A DNA stretch of 64,000 nt from Marvania coccoides (GCA_963854735.1 OY978107.1:751501-815500); one strand, 5' to 3'. Positions 1 to 11,400 are shown, numbered from the stretch's first letter. Made by a program: numbers and translations. The notes: a model not told the origin generated them from the letters alone.

Positions 1-916
1 GGCGGCTGTATCGCCTTTTCCCGTGGCTGAAAGTGGTTATTATGGTGCGGGAGCCCATCTCGCGCCTGATTTCCTACACCCGCATGCACACCCAGTCTAC
101 GTTCCAGCAGTGGAAGGCCTGCCCCAAGGCCAATTCGCTGTTCATGTGCCTGCGGCCCCACCTGAGTGAGTTGTTTATTCAAATTAATTCACACACGCTT
201 GATTCATTGATAGCAGCATTCTAGCTAAAATCCCGGGATTTTATGCTCATGATTTCGTCTTCAAAACCAGTAAATATTGGACAAAATCAGCGTAATTTCT
301 GGTCGGGGTTTGATCGGTGTTTCCTTTCTTTCTCATTTGTCCCTCCCCTTTTACCTGCAGTGCCCGGCGCGCTCAACAGCAACTACTCCCACCCGCTGCA
401 AGGCTGGCTGCAGACCTTCCCCACCGAGCAGATCCACGTCATTCAGTTCGAAGAGCTGCAAGAAGCGCCCGAGCGCGTGCTGTACGAGCTCAAATCCTTC
501 CTAGGAATGGACGTTGACCTGCCGGAGCGACCCATGTCCAACGTCAACTCTCGCAGGGCGGGCACTGGGTACGTCAGGGACCCTTTTTCCTCAATTTTCT
601 TCATAGACCCCCCCCCCCCCCCCCAAATGGCGTTTATTCCAGATATGTTATTACAACTAGCTACCTGAAAACTGCGTCAATTGAATTGGGAATTAATGCT
701 GGTTTTCTTTGGGTACGTAGGTACAACATGCGGCGGGGGCAGTACATGAAGCTGGTGCGAATGGTGAGGAGCGACGCTGAGCGCACAGCTGACCTTCTAG
801 ACCGGTACGGTCTGGCAGACAAGGCAGCGTGGATGGCTCGCTGGGAGGCGGTGTGGAACGACTTCTTAAACCGATGCCCAGAGGGCGCCACCAACTGCCT
901 CCTGGATTCCAACTGA
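1..916 (+). CDS. PAPS-dependent sulfotransferase, copy 1 (5' truncated by window edge)
   Basis: C-terminal part of a Golgi-type sulfotransferase of the Sulfotransfer_1 fold, which moves sulfate from PAPS to an acceptor, probably a glycan. Exons: before 1-165, 361-568, 721-916 (stop TGA). The frame opens with LFPWLKVVIMVREPISRLIS, the 3'-phosphate-binding region. It continues with the helix around FPTEQIHVIQFEELQ, then GTGYNM and a C-terminal AxWMARWE helix ending in a Cys-containing tail. The 5'-phosphosulfate loop lies upstream, outside the window. Both introns are GT-AG. The 569-720 intron, placed just before the YNM motif, is not present in the other three copies. It is the first of four head-to-tail paralogs. 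The fold is certain; the acceptor cannot be told. Confidence 0.88.
167..625. repeat. Homopolymer C tract inside sulfotransferase intron
   Basis: About 17 consecutive C residues lie at 608-624 within the 569-720 intron of copy 1. Similar C tracts occur at 9702-9724 and, inside a kinase intron, near 31641-31653. They are simple sequence with no visible function and are likely spots for sequencing error. Confidence 0.6.
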
Positions 917-1549
917 TTTTTCATTTCCCCCTCTTTTTAACAATTATTTTTTTCTTCCGATGACGGTGAAACGGCAGGAGTTGCTTCCTTGCACAGCGGC
1001 ACAGTGATACAAAATATAAGCAATAATGTCCAGTTCTAAGATGTTTCATTTTATTTGTTGCTAGCTAGACAATACGGTTCCTCCAAGTCTGCATTTGTTT
1101 TTGCTTTAATTTCGTTTCTATGTGTTGAGCGCATAATCGCATGAGGAGGCAGCTTGGCGTGGGGCCCTGGTAGTAGAGTGCACAGCACATCAAACAGCGA
1201 CAAGAGCAGTGGGAGTAAGAGCAGCGCATGAGGAGGCATATGGTAGTTGGTTGTCGGCAACTGCCGCCGGCTTCTTCCGCTCTCGTGATGCTAGAACTGC
1301 ACCTGTCGAGGTTCGCTGTATGTAGTCCGAGTGCAGTTTGCAAAGCTTCGATGCTTGAACACGTAAAGAAGGCAATTGAGAAGGGCTTGGGGCAAGCGTG
1401 TCAAAAATAAAATAAAAAAATGTACTGTATTAGATTTTTAAACCATTTATTTGTTTTTCTGTCTGAAAACATGACCAAGGGATTTGCATTGATGGAACAT
1501 AGCTAACACGGCGTTAACAGTCAGCATCGGTCGTTTTTTCAAATTCGAA
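917..1549. other. Intergenic, sulfotransferase copies 1-2
   Basis: Contains the 3' end of copy 1 and the upstream region of copy 2. The open frames seen here are short and show no family similarity or codon pattern like the neighbouring exons. I see no RNA gene or mobile element. Confidence 0.5.
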
Positions 1550-3650
1550 ATGCACAAAACTCCATCTAAAACGCCGGGAGTCAAGACTCCGGGCGTGTCC
1601 CGAACGCCCCTCTCCAGAACACCACTTGGGCGGTTCACGCCTGGCCGAACATCGCTGCGCTATGGCGGGAGGTGCGGCTCAATTTTCGACTCGATCTCTC
1701 GCTGAGGACGATATTTCATCAACCGCCGATTGCCTGCAGGAAATGTGACATTGGCACGGTGCTGAGGACGGCAGTGCCGATCTGCCTGGTTGCCTTCCTT
1801 TACTTCGCTAGGTGAGCATCATGTCTTTGAACTGCCGAGCTGCTGGCGTTGCCCTCTCTCTGCTCTCTCTGCCGCGTCCCTCACACTTGCGCTGCCCCTC
1901 AGGCCCCGCGGCAGCGCCCACGATTTTGAGGACCCCGACGACCGCGGCTCTTTCATTAGAAGCGCCGACAGGAACAACGGCGTCGATTTTATTCACACCG
2001 AAGAGACTGCCATTGAAGACCCCTCAAACGAGATTCCCAACGTAGACACAGCTCTACAAAAACTCGCCGCGTGCGCAGACTTCGATTGCATCAAGCAGGT
2101 ACTTTCAAATATCTTATCCGAGGATTTTATACTTTTTTGTTTCTTCAGTTTTTTTGTTTTTTTTTTACGGTTGACTCATTATATTACGCGATTTGACTCA
2201 CGCTATTTTTCGCAAGATTACCTTACCCTGTTATTATCGGTTCCCTCCCGGCATTTCTTTCTTCTGCAGTGCCATGCTGCGCTCGACGGCCGAACCCGAT
2301 TCAACCTGCCTCATTTTTTTTTGATCGGCTGGCAAAAGTGTGCGACAACCAGCGTCAACCTGCACCTCCGGTCACACCCGCAGTAAGAGAATGCTGGAAT
2401 TTGCATTCGAATAAAATTATCAGGAGAATTGGCCACCCGATATTACCTTCAAGCCAATTCCTTTGTCTTTCTGAAGCCGAAAATAGCATAATTATGCTCA
2501 CTATGCTCATCTCATTAAATGTGATCTAGAATCCAACGTTTCAAACAGCTTTTGGTCCTCATAATTGACTATTTACGTATTCTCCTCCGCTCCGCTCTCT
2601 CTTTTTTTTCCCCCAGGTATCTGCCGTCTCCAGTGAAGGAGAGCCACTACTTCACCACCTGCCAAAACTTCTGGAACCACCCCTCCTGCATGGCGCACAA
2701 CACCTCCCATTACATCAAGGAGTTCTTGCGAGTTGAAGACGCCGCTGCCTCCCGCCTGGAGCGCGTCTCAGTTGACGCATCAGTCGACTACGCCTGGAAG
2801 GGCCAAGCCATCGCCCCGGAGCTGCATCGGCTGTTCCCCTGGATCAAGTTGGTTGTGATCATGCGGGAGCCGCTTTCGCGATTGATTTCGTACGTAAGAA
2901 TGTACACCCAGCGGGAGCATGAAGTGAAAGGGTGTATGGGCGGGCGCGCCATGTACGACTGCCTGCAGTACCACCTAGGCAAGTCAGATCATATATTTTA
3001 AACCCTCATCCTACACCTAGCAGCTTGTTCCATCCTGCATCTCAACGCTATTAGTACTAATGAAATTTCCCTGACATTCTCTCGCTCCTTTCATTTACTT
3101 CCTTCTCCAGACCCCAGCGAGTCCAACTCCAACTACTCCGGCCCGCTGGAGGCGTGGTTCAACTACTTCCCGCCCGAGCAGTTCCACATCATTCAGTTTG
3201 AGGAGCTGCAGGAGGACCCCAACCGCGTTGTCCGAACGTTGAAAGTTTTTCTCGGCATGGACCCTGATGAGCCTAAGAAAGAGCTGAAGAACACCAACCT
3301 GCGGAAGTCCGGGGGGTACAACATGACAAGGGAGCAGTACGAGGGGCTGATTGGCCAGGTAATGCAAAATTTATGTATTAATATGGCGATTTTTGTAGAA
3401 GCCAGGCTATTTTAAGCGTTGCATAGCTGCATTATAAGGCTGCTACTTCTATTTGCTCATGTTTGCCCCCTCTTCTTCTCTCTCTTACTTTTAATTGCAG
3501 GTGCGATGGGATGCGGAGAAGCTGAGTTCAATGCTGGCCAAAAGGGGGCTTGCGGATAAGCTGTCGTGGATGAAGCGGTGGGAAGAGGTGTGGCAAGCCA
3601 ACCTGGACACCTGCGACGAGGCTGGAAACTGCCTGGTGAACAGCAATTAA
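1550..3650 (+). CDS. Type II membrane sulfotransferase, copy 2
   Basis: Exons 1550-1671, 1740-1811, 1903-2098, 2270-2382, 2617-2978, 3111-3358, 3501-3650; about 420 aa. A basic, Thr/Pro-rich cytosolic tail (MHKTPSKTPGV...) precedes a signal anchor (TAVPICLVAFLYF, about residues 52-64), then a stem. The catalytic domain follows: PAPS 5'-loop FLIGWQKCATTS, VDYAWKG, the 3'-phosphate motif VVIMREPLSRLIS, and the GGYNM motif. This topology fits a Golgi-lumen carbohydrate sulfotransferase. I chose the ATG at 1550 because the next frame (1790) starts inside an intron and would lose the anchor. The intron 2979-3110 has a GC donor (AG/GCAAGT), and reading through it would break the frame. Three introns are not found at these places in the other copies. 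The acceptor substrate is unknown. Confidence 0.9.
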
Positions 3651-4228
3651 GAGAGAGAGAGCGTGGAAACGCATATACTGATAAGAAAGAGCGTCCACTA
3701 CAATTTCGCCGTAGGCTGCCGTTGGTGTCATTTTATGCGCGTGTGATTAACTGTCACAATTATTTATGAATTCTTTTATCCCGAAATTTCACGCTACTGC
3801 CGTTGAAATTGTGAACAAATCCAAAATTTATCACCGAGGCGGGGAATTAAATTGACAACAAAACCTGCATAGGAGACAATCAAAATGTCCGTACATGACC
3901 AATAATGGATCATTGGTGCATCTATATTTGCTTTACTCATCATAATCTCGCGCATGGTGAGACTGACAAAAAAGATTGAAGAGGAGCTGATTTTGGCGGG
4001 AAGGTGGGCTCAGCATCGGCAAAAAACACGAAAAAGTATTGAAAATTAAGATATAATTGACCTGAGAGTTTCATCAAAACAAACGAGCGTGCGCTTAGTT
4101 GCCCTCCGATTTTTTTTTTTTATTAACTGAATTTCACATTCGATTAGCGTGCTTCGCCAATCTCAATTGTGCAGACGAAGGCTTCATTTATTACCTTTAT
4201 GACCGCGTGATCCCACGTTTCCATTGCC
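3651..4228. other. Intergenic, sulfotransferase copies 2-3
   Basis: AT-rich spacer of about 580 bp. It holds the 3' end of copy 2 and the promoter region of copy 3. I see no further gene. Confidence 0.5.
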
Positions 4229-6231
4229 ATGCGGCTGGGCGGAAAGACTGACAGGTAAGTTTGTTGTTTGCCACCTTGTGATGTCATTATCTTCGTTTGC
4301 TCTCTTCACACTCCAATTTTGCGGTCTGCAGGTCGCGCCACACGGCGGTTGTAGTATTCATCGGCATTGTAACACTCCTGACTGCCCTGTACGTTTCTTT
4401 TCCCTAGTAATGCCTCGTTTTACTGGTTGCCACTCTTCTAGTTGGCTGTCAAATTAACGTTATAATCCTCCATTCCAATGCCCGCAGCCATGCGTTCAGC
4501 ACCAATGAACGGCTAAAGCCTGCGGCAGGGTCCCTCAAGAAACAAAAGGAGTCGTCTGCAGCAAGGGCGGCCAAACTGCTGGAGAAGGAGCAGTTGAAGA
4601 ATGAGAAAGAAGCGCTGCGGCTGGAGAGAGAAGCTGATTTGAAAAGGGAGAAAGAGGAGGAGCTGCCGGGAGAAGAAGATGAAAAGGCAGACGCGGAAGA
4701 GGAGCCTATGGAGCCTGTTTCTCGCCTTCAAAAACAGCCGCAGGAGCAGCGTTCGGCGGGGTTAGTGGGGGCGGCAGGCGTCGGCAACTACACGGAGCCT
4801 GCGGTGCGTGAGGTCTTGCTGAAGCTGCAGAAGTGCAGGGACTTTGACTGCATCAAAGCCGCCCATATCGATTTGGCTGGCAGGACAAGATTCAACTTCC
4901 CCCACTTCTTTTTGGTCGGGTGGCAGAAGGTAATTTCTTAGTGCTTCAAACATATATCAAATTATGGTAGATAGAAATTTGGGTAGTTAATTATTCATAT
5001 TGAGCGAGGGTTGAAAAGTCTTAACGCTCGCGTTTTTTCTTTTTAATTTTAATAGGCAGCGACAACGTCGATCAATGGGCACCTGCGCAGGCACCCGCAG
5101 TATCTGCCTGGCATGCTAAAGGAGCCGCACTGGTTCACGGTTTGCAAGAACTAGTGAGTCCCCCCGCCACTTTGACAAAAAGAACAGCGCAAGAAAATTA
5201 CAAGCTTATTATTTTTCATGAACACAGTCCACCACCTTTTTCTAACACCCGTCATTACTTAATATTGCCCGTATACCTACAGCATTAGCTCAGTTCAATA
5301 ATTAATTGCCTATCTATTTATGGACAACATATCTCCCCGTTTTCTCTCACCCCCTCCCCCACTCGCACTTTTCTCTTCTACTTATCGGCAGCATGAAAAA
5401 TCCCTACTGCCAGCCAAACTCACTGCGCGACTACCTGCGCCGCTTCTTGCGGATCGACTACGCCACCGCGGGGGGCCTGGAGCACGCTACCTCCGACTCC
5501 AGCGTAGACTACGCATGGAAGGGAGAGCCGCTGGCGCAGGAGCTGCACGACCTGTTTCCCTGGCTGAAGATCGTGATGATCATGCGAGAGCCCACGTCCA
5601 GGATGATTTCTTACACCAGGATGTGGACAATGCGGCGGCAGGACAAGGACAAGCCGTTCAGGGACCCGACGAAAGCGTGCGGGCGGCGGGACTCTTCTTT
5701 CGGCTGCCTCTACGATAAATTCGGTGAGGGGGGGCATAACAGACACGTCGGAGAAGAAAACCTGGTTTCAACTGCATTTGTAGTCATTTTATGTAATCGT
5801 TTTATGGAGTTTTTGCTTGTGCAGTGGAAGAGGAAAAGTCGCATTACGACACCGCGCTGGAGGGCTGGCTCAAGGTATTCCCGCCCGAGCAGATCCACGT
5901 CATGCAGTTTGAGCAGCTGCAGGAGGACCCTGCCCTCGTGTTGAGGGGACTGAAAGAATTTTTGGGGATGGACCCACACTTGCCGGTGCTGGAGGAGTTC
6001 CGAAACGTGAACAGCAGGCGGGGGTCGGGGGGGTACCCCATGACGAGAACGCAGTACGATAAGCTGCTGGCAGTGGTGCGACCCAGGGCTGAGCGAGTGG
6101 CGAAAATGCTGGGAGAAAAGGGGCTGGCCAATGAGACGGTGTGGTTGGGGAGGTGGTCGCGGGTGTGGGAGCGGGTGCTGGCAGAGGACTGCAATGCGGA
6201 TGGCCAGTGCGAAGTGAACTCAAACAAATAA
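4229..6231 (+). CDS. Type II membrane sulfotransferase, copy 3, with charged stem
   Basis: Exons 4229-4254, 4332-4388, 4488-4929, 5056-5153, 5392-5723, 5825-6231; about 453 aa. A very short cytosolic tail (MRLGGKTDRSRH) is followed by a signal anchor (TAVVVFIGIVTLLTALL, residues 13-29). A Lys/Glu-rich stem, probably coiled coil (residues about 40-105), comes next and is absent from the sister copies. The catalytic part shows FFLVGWQK joined across an intron to AATTS, then VDYAWKG, KIVMIMREPTSRMIS, QIHVMQFEQLQ and GGYPM. The 5'-phosphosulfate loop therefore reads QKAATTS, where copies 2 and 4 have QKCAT. The Lys and Thr/Ser expected to bind the phosphosulfate are kept. All introns are GT-AG. 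Two anchor-proximal introns match copies 2 and 4, while two others are private to this copy. Confidence 0.9.
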
Positions 6232-7387
6232 ACGTGTTTCTTATTCTTGATAAATTTCGATATTTATGGTATGCTGTTTGTATCCTTAGTTTTGCTTATC
6301 CTAAGGCGCGTTCATTATAGTTATTCCACAGTTGAGGTAATGTTATTGACAGCAGTTGCGATATTGCAGAGGGCCGATAAGAAGAAGCGGCAAACGAATG
6401 CCCCAGGATCTGCTTGTGAAGGTACTGATCAACACGTGCAGCTTATTACTCCTTAAATGCATAAAATCGAAACCCAACGAGTGTGAAGATTTTCCAGCGG
6501 CCACCCGGGCGAGCCAGCTGCTGCCAAAAACAACCAAGCTCCCTTAAGCGCCCGCTCAGGTTCAGGGGCGGATAAAGGAATCTGCTCCTCTGCAGCTGCA
6601 TTGTAGTTTGTCCAGCGGGGGGTGGCTGATGGCCGATGATTTCACATCCAAATTTGAGAACAACAGGCAATACAATTTGACTATTCCCGAGAAGCACCCG
6701 CGGAAATATCATGGGGAACCTACGAGTTGTAACCTAAATCTACTTAAATGGTGGTGTCCGAACAATGGTGGCTCCTTCGACGAGTATCATAAGCAGATCA
6801 ATGAAGATGTCAAATCCTGCTTACCTGCAAGTTCCGCGAAGTTTGTGTTGTTTGCGTTAGTATTAATACAATATGCATCAGGTAATTAATATTTATGCGG
6901 GTGCTCAACGAGTATAGTTAAAAAATATTAATTATTATTAGTTAATTTTAATACAATTGCATTTTCAACCGGGCCAGGGATCCAGAGTTTATGCGCTGTA
7001 AATCCATCTCAACATGCACAGGGAGAGAGGCTATGGAATTGATAGTTATGGAATTTTAGTGAAGTGGTGGCAGTGGACTTGTCAGCTCCCTGCGTTTTGA
7101 AGCAAGCCCTGCTTTCTTACTGCGCGCAGCTGCGTCTGAGTCACAACAAAACAAACTTCGTGTCACACGAGTTACGAGTTACTGGCTGGATACATCAAAT
7201 TATTGTGGCTGTACCACAGAACCGAGTACGCCAATTTTGTTTGTCACTCCTGACTCAAGGCGGTTTGTTGCCACGATCTCATTTGCACAAACTTTAATAT
7301 TACACTCGGCCGCTGCCCGAGTTAAATTCTGTGCAGCAGCAGCGGCGGAGAGCTAAGTAGGAGGCGCAGCGGACGCGGCTAAAACAA
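6232..7387. other. Intergenic, sulfotransferase copies 3-4
   Basis: About 1.15 kb without a convincing gene. A frame at 6608-6889 carries one copy of an 87-bp dispersed repeat, described separately. The rest is AT-rich with short frames only. Confidence 0.5.
6680..6766 (+). repeat. 87-bp dispersed repeat, copy A
   Basis: It runs from ACTATTCCCGAG to GTCCGAACAAT. It matches the reverse complement of 33470-33556 over the same 87 positions, with 7 mismatches and no gaps by eye. The flanks look unrelated. It may be the remnant of a mobile element, but no terminal repeat or transposase is visible. Confidence 0.75.
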
Positions 7388-9300
7388 ATGTTTGCCACTC
7401 CCCCCTCCGCACTGAAGGGTCTGAAGCCTGCAAACAGGCGAAGGTGAGGGAATCTAGATGCAGCTACGCCATTTAGAACTGGATCGCCGTTCCATTGACC
7501 GCGCCAATGCAGTTGCTGTCCCCCTACTATCCCAAAAATGTTCTTGGGACCGATCGGTTGTTCACGCGATTCTTCGCTCTCCTCAATTTTGCAGAAGCTC
7601 TCTGGCAAAGTACAGCACAATCACGGTCAATGTAGCCGCGCTGACAGCCATCTTACTGTGAGTCCACCCTGAGAATTAACAACGCTTCGAGAGGCGTCAA
7701 CGCCACCTCAACCCCTCCTTACTTTGCAAAATTACACGGCCGACCACGCTGGATTACGCCCCAAACGCCGTTATTGCTCACATTGCGTTCTTTTCACACC
7801 GCAGAATGGCCTCTGGCGTTGTTACCCGCTCCTCCTCTGCCCAGGCAGCTGAACAGCCCGCCATCGTGCACGGCAATGGCCGCCGGGAGGCGCTGGCCAC
7901 AGAGCAGAACTTCGAAGACACCCAGAACGCGATGTCAGTCAGCAGCACGGGCGGGGACACTGCCGCCATCGGCACCGCCCGCCACCCCGAAGTTCAAGCC
8001 GCCCTGGACAAACTAGGCAACTGCCAGTCGTTCCAGTGCGTGCAGGAGGTGCACAAGGCCATTGCGGGCCGCACCCGGTTCAACTTCCCGCACTATTTCC
8101 TCGTGGGCTGGCAGAAGTGCGCCACCAGCAGCGTCAACTCTTACCTGAGGTACCACCCGCAGTACCTTCCTGGGGTACTCAAAGAGCCGCACTGGTTCTC
8201 GCAGTGCAAGGCTGACCCGTTCTCCAAGAACTGCCACGCGGACAACGAGACGCAGTACATGCAGGAGTACCTTCGGCTGAAGGACGCTGCCGCCGGCGGT
8301 CTGGAGGGGGTGACTGTGGACGCAAGCGTGGATTACGCGCGCAAGGGAGAGCCCCTGGCGCAGGACCTGCACGACCTGTTCCCCTGGCTGAAGATTGTGT
8401 TTATTATGCGGGAGCCTATCAGCCGAATGATTTCGTATGCCCGCATGTACACAGGTAGGACCGTTCAGGATGGTGGTTATTTTTATCGAGCTTCTACTCA
8501 TTTGGGTGTATAAATTACGAAAGCCGCTGAAATTGCGCTGTGCTGTTTGGGTGTTTTGTGCTATATTCACATTGCGAACGCTGAGTTTTTAGGTTTTTTT
8601 TTGAACTGCAGGTCGTGGCCACGCCCGCAAGGGGTGCCCCGAGGGCGAGCAGCTGTTCAACTGCCTTATGCCGGTGTTTGAAGCTGGGCAGGGCCACTAC
8701 GACTTTGCACTAGAGGGCTGGCTCAAGGTGTTCCCGGCCAAGCAGGTAAAATAATAAATTAGTTTACAACGGCAGTGATTCACAGTACTGTGATGTACCC
8801 ACGCGTTCCATTCTCTGTCATTCCACGTCCTACGATCCCTCGTTGCTACACCCCCCATTGCATTTGCGTTTCCTTTGAGACCTTCGTAAAGCCAAATAAA
8901 AATAAAAATAATACTTGGGTATTTTCCCTTCTCATCTCGCTTCCTCCCCTCCCTCTTCTTCGCGCAGTTGCACGTGATTCAGTTCGAGGACCTGCAGGAG
9001 GACCCCAACCGCGTGATGAAGGAGCTCAAGGTGTTCCTGGGAATGGACCCGCAGCTCCCTGAGATCGTGCTCAAAAACGTCAACAACCAAAACAAGGCGG
9101 GAGGGTACCCCATGACGCGAAAGCAGTACGAAGACATGCTTTCGGTGGTGCGCCCCCGCGCAGAGAACGCCGCCAAGCTGCTGGGAGACAACGGGCTCGC
9201 CGACGAGAAGACGTGGATCGGGAAATGGTCGACTGTGTGGGACAGGGTGCTGTCGCAAGCGTGCGACGACAAGGGACAGTGCCTCGTGAACAGCAATTAA
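7388..9300 (+). CDS. Type II membrane sulfotransferase, copy 4
   Basis: Exons 7388-7443, 7595-7657, 7805-8454, 8612-8745, 8968-9300; about 411 aa. The N-terminus MFATPPSALKGLKPANRRR gives a basic cytosolic tail. A signal anchor (STITVNVAALTAILLMASGVV, about residues 25-45) and a Ser/Ala/Gln stem follow. The catalytic domain carries FLVGWQKCATSS, VDYARKG, KIVFIMREPISRMIS, QLHVIQFEDLQ and GGYPM, so PAPS-binding elements are complete. The long third exon covers sequence that is split by introns in copies 2 and 3. Conversely, the introns at 8455-8611 and 8746-8967 are private to this copy. All are GT-AG. The first two intron positions flank the anchor and are shared by copies 2-4. Likely role: Golgi sulfation of a cell-wall or secreted glycan. 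Confidence 0.9.
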
Positions 9301-10125
9301 TAAATAGCGTAGTGAGGAGTAGGACAGTAAAAAAGGTTTTAGTGTTAGCAGTAGTGGTTCATACGGAATTCGAACGGAGTGCTAGGCAGTGCTGACAAAG
9401 AAAGAAAGGGAAACCCAAATCCGTGGATTTATACGCACCCCTTTGAAATGATCATTACTTTATTCTTCACTGTTTGGACGAAATAGGGCGAGCGGTGGGA
9501 TTGTGTTGCTCCCCCGTCGGTTGCGATTGTGAGCGCGGTGGCCTTTTTAATGTCCACACAATAACGAAACATGTCTTTTGCGGCCGCTGCGTTGTTTTGT
9601 GTTTGTTTGTTTTCGATTCTTGCTTTTATTTGCCCATTAAAAAATAAACAGGTTTTTTCTTTTTTCATTTCTTTTCATAAATTTCAACTTTTCACTTGAG
9701 ACCCCCCCCCTCCCCCCCCCCCCCATTCTTAGAATTTCACATTATTACTATTGGTAGTGCGCAAATGCGCCTGAGGTTAGCTCTCAACAGTGAGGCACAG
9801 CTGACTTGTAAAGGTAGTATAGTTCTATAATGACCATCAGTATAGTTCTATAAAGACCATCAGTCGAATACCGACACGAAGAGCTCCCTCTGGCGCGATT
9901 TATTGGACGCCTGTGAGGAGTAGCTGCGACTCGTCAATCTATCGCGGCTGGAGAATGACGGCAGCTGAAGCCCGCCCTACCTCTCTTGCGATGAGTTAAA
10001 TTTAACGCCTTACAAAGAAAAAACGGGTCTCAATTTATTAAGGATTTCTTTATTTATGTTGGTTAACCATGGGAATGACGAAAAACAAAACATTAATGTC
10101 GTCAAGGGCTCGTATTTCGTTCATC
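9301..10125. other. Intergenic with C tract and a 23-bp tandem duplication
   Basis: Holds the 3' end of sulfotransferase copy 4, a long C tract (9702-9724, one T) and a 23-bp direct tandem duplication at 9816-9838 and 9839-9861 (unit beginning AGTATAGTTCTATAA) with one mismatch. I see no coding frame with support. Confidence 0.5.
9816..9861. repeat. 23-bp tandem duplication
   Basis: Two adjacent copies of a 23-bp unit differ at one position. It is probably slippage in non-coding DNA. Confidence 0.7.
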
Positions 10126-10539
10126 TCATTTCAATTTTGGGGTCAGCGGCAGCGTGACTTCCTTCTTCTCCTCCGCTGCCCGCCGAGCGTCTCTCTCTTC
10201 CTCTTCGGTCAACCGCGCCAGGAATCCAGTCATGTAGCCGACCTCGGTGGTAAGCAGCTCCTTGGTGTCCCTCATTTCCTGTAGGTAGGTCGTCCACTGC
10301 TGCAAAATCGCTGCCGCCGCCTCCGCCGCCTCCATATCGCCCGTCAGCTGCAGCGCCGCGGTGGTAGCTGCATACGTCTTCTCGCACTCTTGGTAAGCTC
10401 TGGTGTGCAGGTCCAGGCAGCGCAGGATCTCGAGGTCTCTCCGAATTATTTTTTTTGTCAATCCCTTGACAGTGGCTTTGTACTTATGGCTCCGTCTGGC
10501 GACGCAGCCGTCGGCCTTGTTGTCAAAAGACTTGACCAT
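10126..10539 (-). CDS. Small helical/coiled-coil protein, unassigned
   Basis: Single-exon frame of 137 aa starting MVKSFDNKADGCVARRSHKY. The N-terminal third is strongly basic (KATVKGLTKKIIRRD). The middle and C-terminal parts are helical and Ala/Glu/Gln-rich, ending in an acidic stretch (LTEEEERDARRAAEEKKE), as expected for a coiled coil. I recognise no family. The length, exon-like GC content and AT-rich flanks support a real gene. It lies 162 bp from the next weak minus-strand gene and converges with nothing obvious on its 3' side. Confidence 0.6.
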   Translation of the reverse strand: MVKSFDNKADGCVARRSHKYKATVKGLTKKIIRRDLEILRCLDLHTRAYQECEKTYAATTAALQLTGDMEAAEAAAAILQQWTTYLQEMRDTKELLTTEVGYMTGFLARLTEEEERDARRAAEEKKEVTLPLTPKLK

Positions 10540-10701
10540 TTTTATATAAGCGTATTTATGTGAAAAAGAATAAAAACACGTCTGTTTTTGCCCCTTTTTG
10601 ACTCGGGACGCGGGCCTCTACGATTTGAGCGCCAAAAACTTTCTCTTTACGTCGTCACGGAAGAGGCAGGCTAGAGGCCATGTCTATCAGCCCATTTTGG
10701 G

Positions 10702-11087
10702 CTATTCAACTACTTTGAAGTTACAAAAACAGTGTAAATCGTCATATTTTGCCTCCCTACCTGCCCCAGCCCCCGCCTCATTTTTTTCAGTTTTGCTGTG
10801 GGCAGCCAGACTTGCCGCTTGCAACGCTTGCAGCTGCATGTGGGCAGCTGCCCTCGCCTGTAGACTCGCCATCATAAACTGCTGCTGCTGCTGGAACGCC
10901 TGCAAAGCTGCTGCTTGTCCCACTGGAGCAGCGCCAACACCCACAGCGAACTGCAGCGCCGGCGAAAACAGCGGGAAGCCCCCAGGGTAGAGCCAGAAAA
11001 CAGCAACCTTTGCTGCGTAGGGTCCTTCTCGACCTCTTTCCGTGCGGTCTTGCCGCTGGCAGTTTTGAATTTGCCAGCTCCAACCAT
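10702..11087 (-). CDS. Gln/Ala-rich protein, unassigned; frame possibly interrupted
   Basis: From the ATG at 11087 the frame starts MVGAGKFKTASGKTARKEVE. After about 35 codons it drifts into Cys/Arg/Ser-rich sequence that looks like a shadow frame. An overlapping frame instead gives a coherent Pro/Phe then Gln/Ala-rich sequence (QAFQQQQQFMMASLQAR) to about 10760, where GCAG/GTAGGG could be a splice donor. A one-base slip in the GGGGG run near 10985 would connect the two parts. I cannot tell whether this is a sequencing error, an unseen intron or a pseudogene. The 3' end is uncertain and no family is recognised. Confidence 0.35.
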
Positions 11088-11400
11088 GATTCTTTACAAT
11101 AAAGGGGCTTAACCACGTCCTGAAATGCAATAATCCATCGTCGTTTCAGTCTTAAAATTGCAGCACACCGCTCTATGCTGCGGTGAGGATTAAGCGGTGG
11201 CACCTCACCAGCAACACCTGGTTTTGTTACCTTTCTGCAACCAAAGCTGAGTGCATGTAAGGTATTTGGAAAACGGCTGCCTCCATTGGAATGGCATGCC
11301 TTTCCTTTGCAGAAGTAGCTTCTGTGCAGCTTCAAGGAATCGACTTTCGAACCAAGAATTTTAATGTCGGGGGCGTTCTAAAAATAACAATAATAGTAAA

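Noticed and set aside
1790..2386. Single long frame as the start of sulfotransferase copy 2
   Set aside because: It runs through two introns. The spliced model from 1550 gives a signal anchor and matches the intron layout of copies 3 and 4.
6608..6889. Frame containing the 87-bp repeat as a real gene
   Set aside because: The two repeat copies differ mostly by amino-acid-changing substitutions and the flanking codons look non-coding, so a repeat is the simpler explanation.
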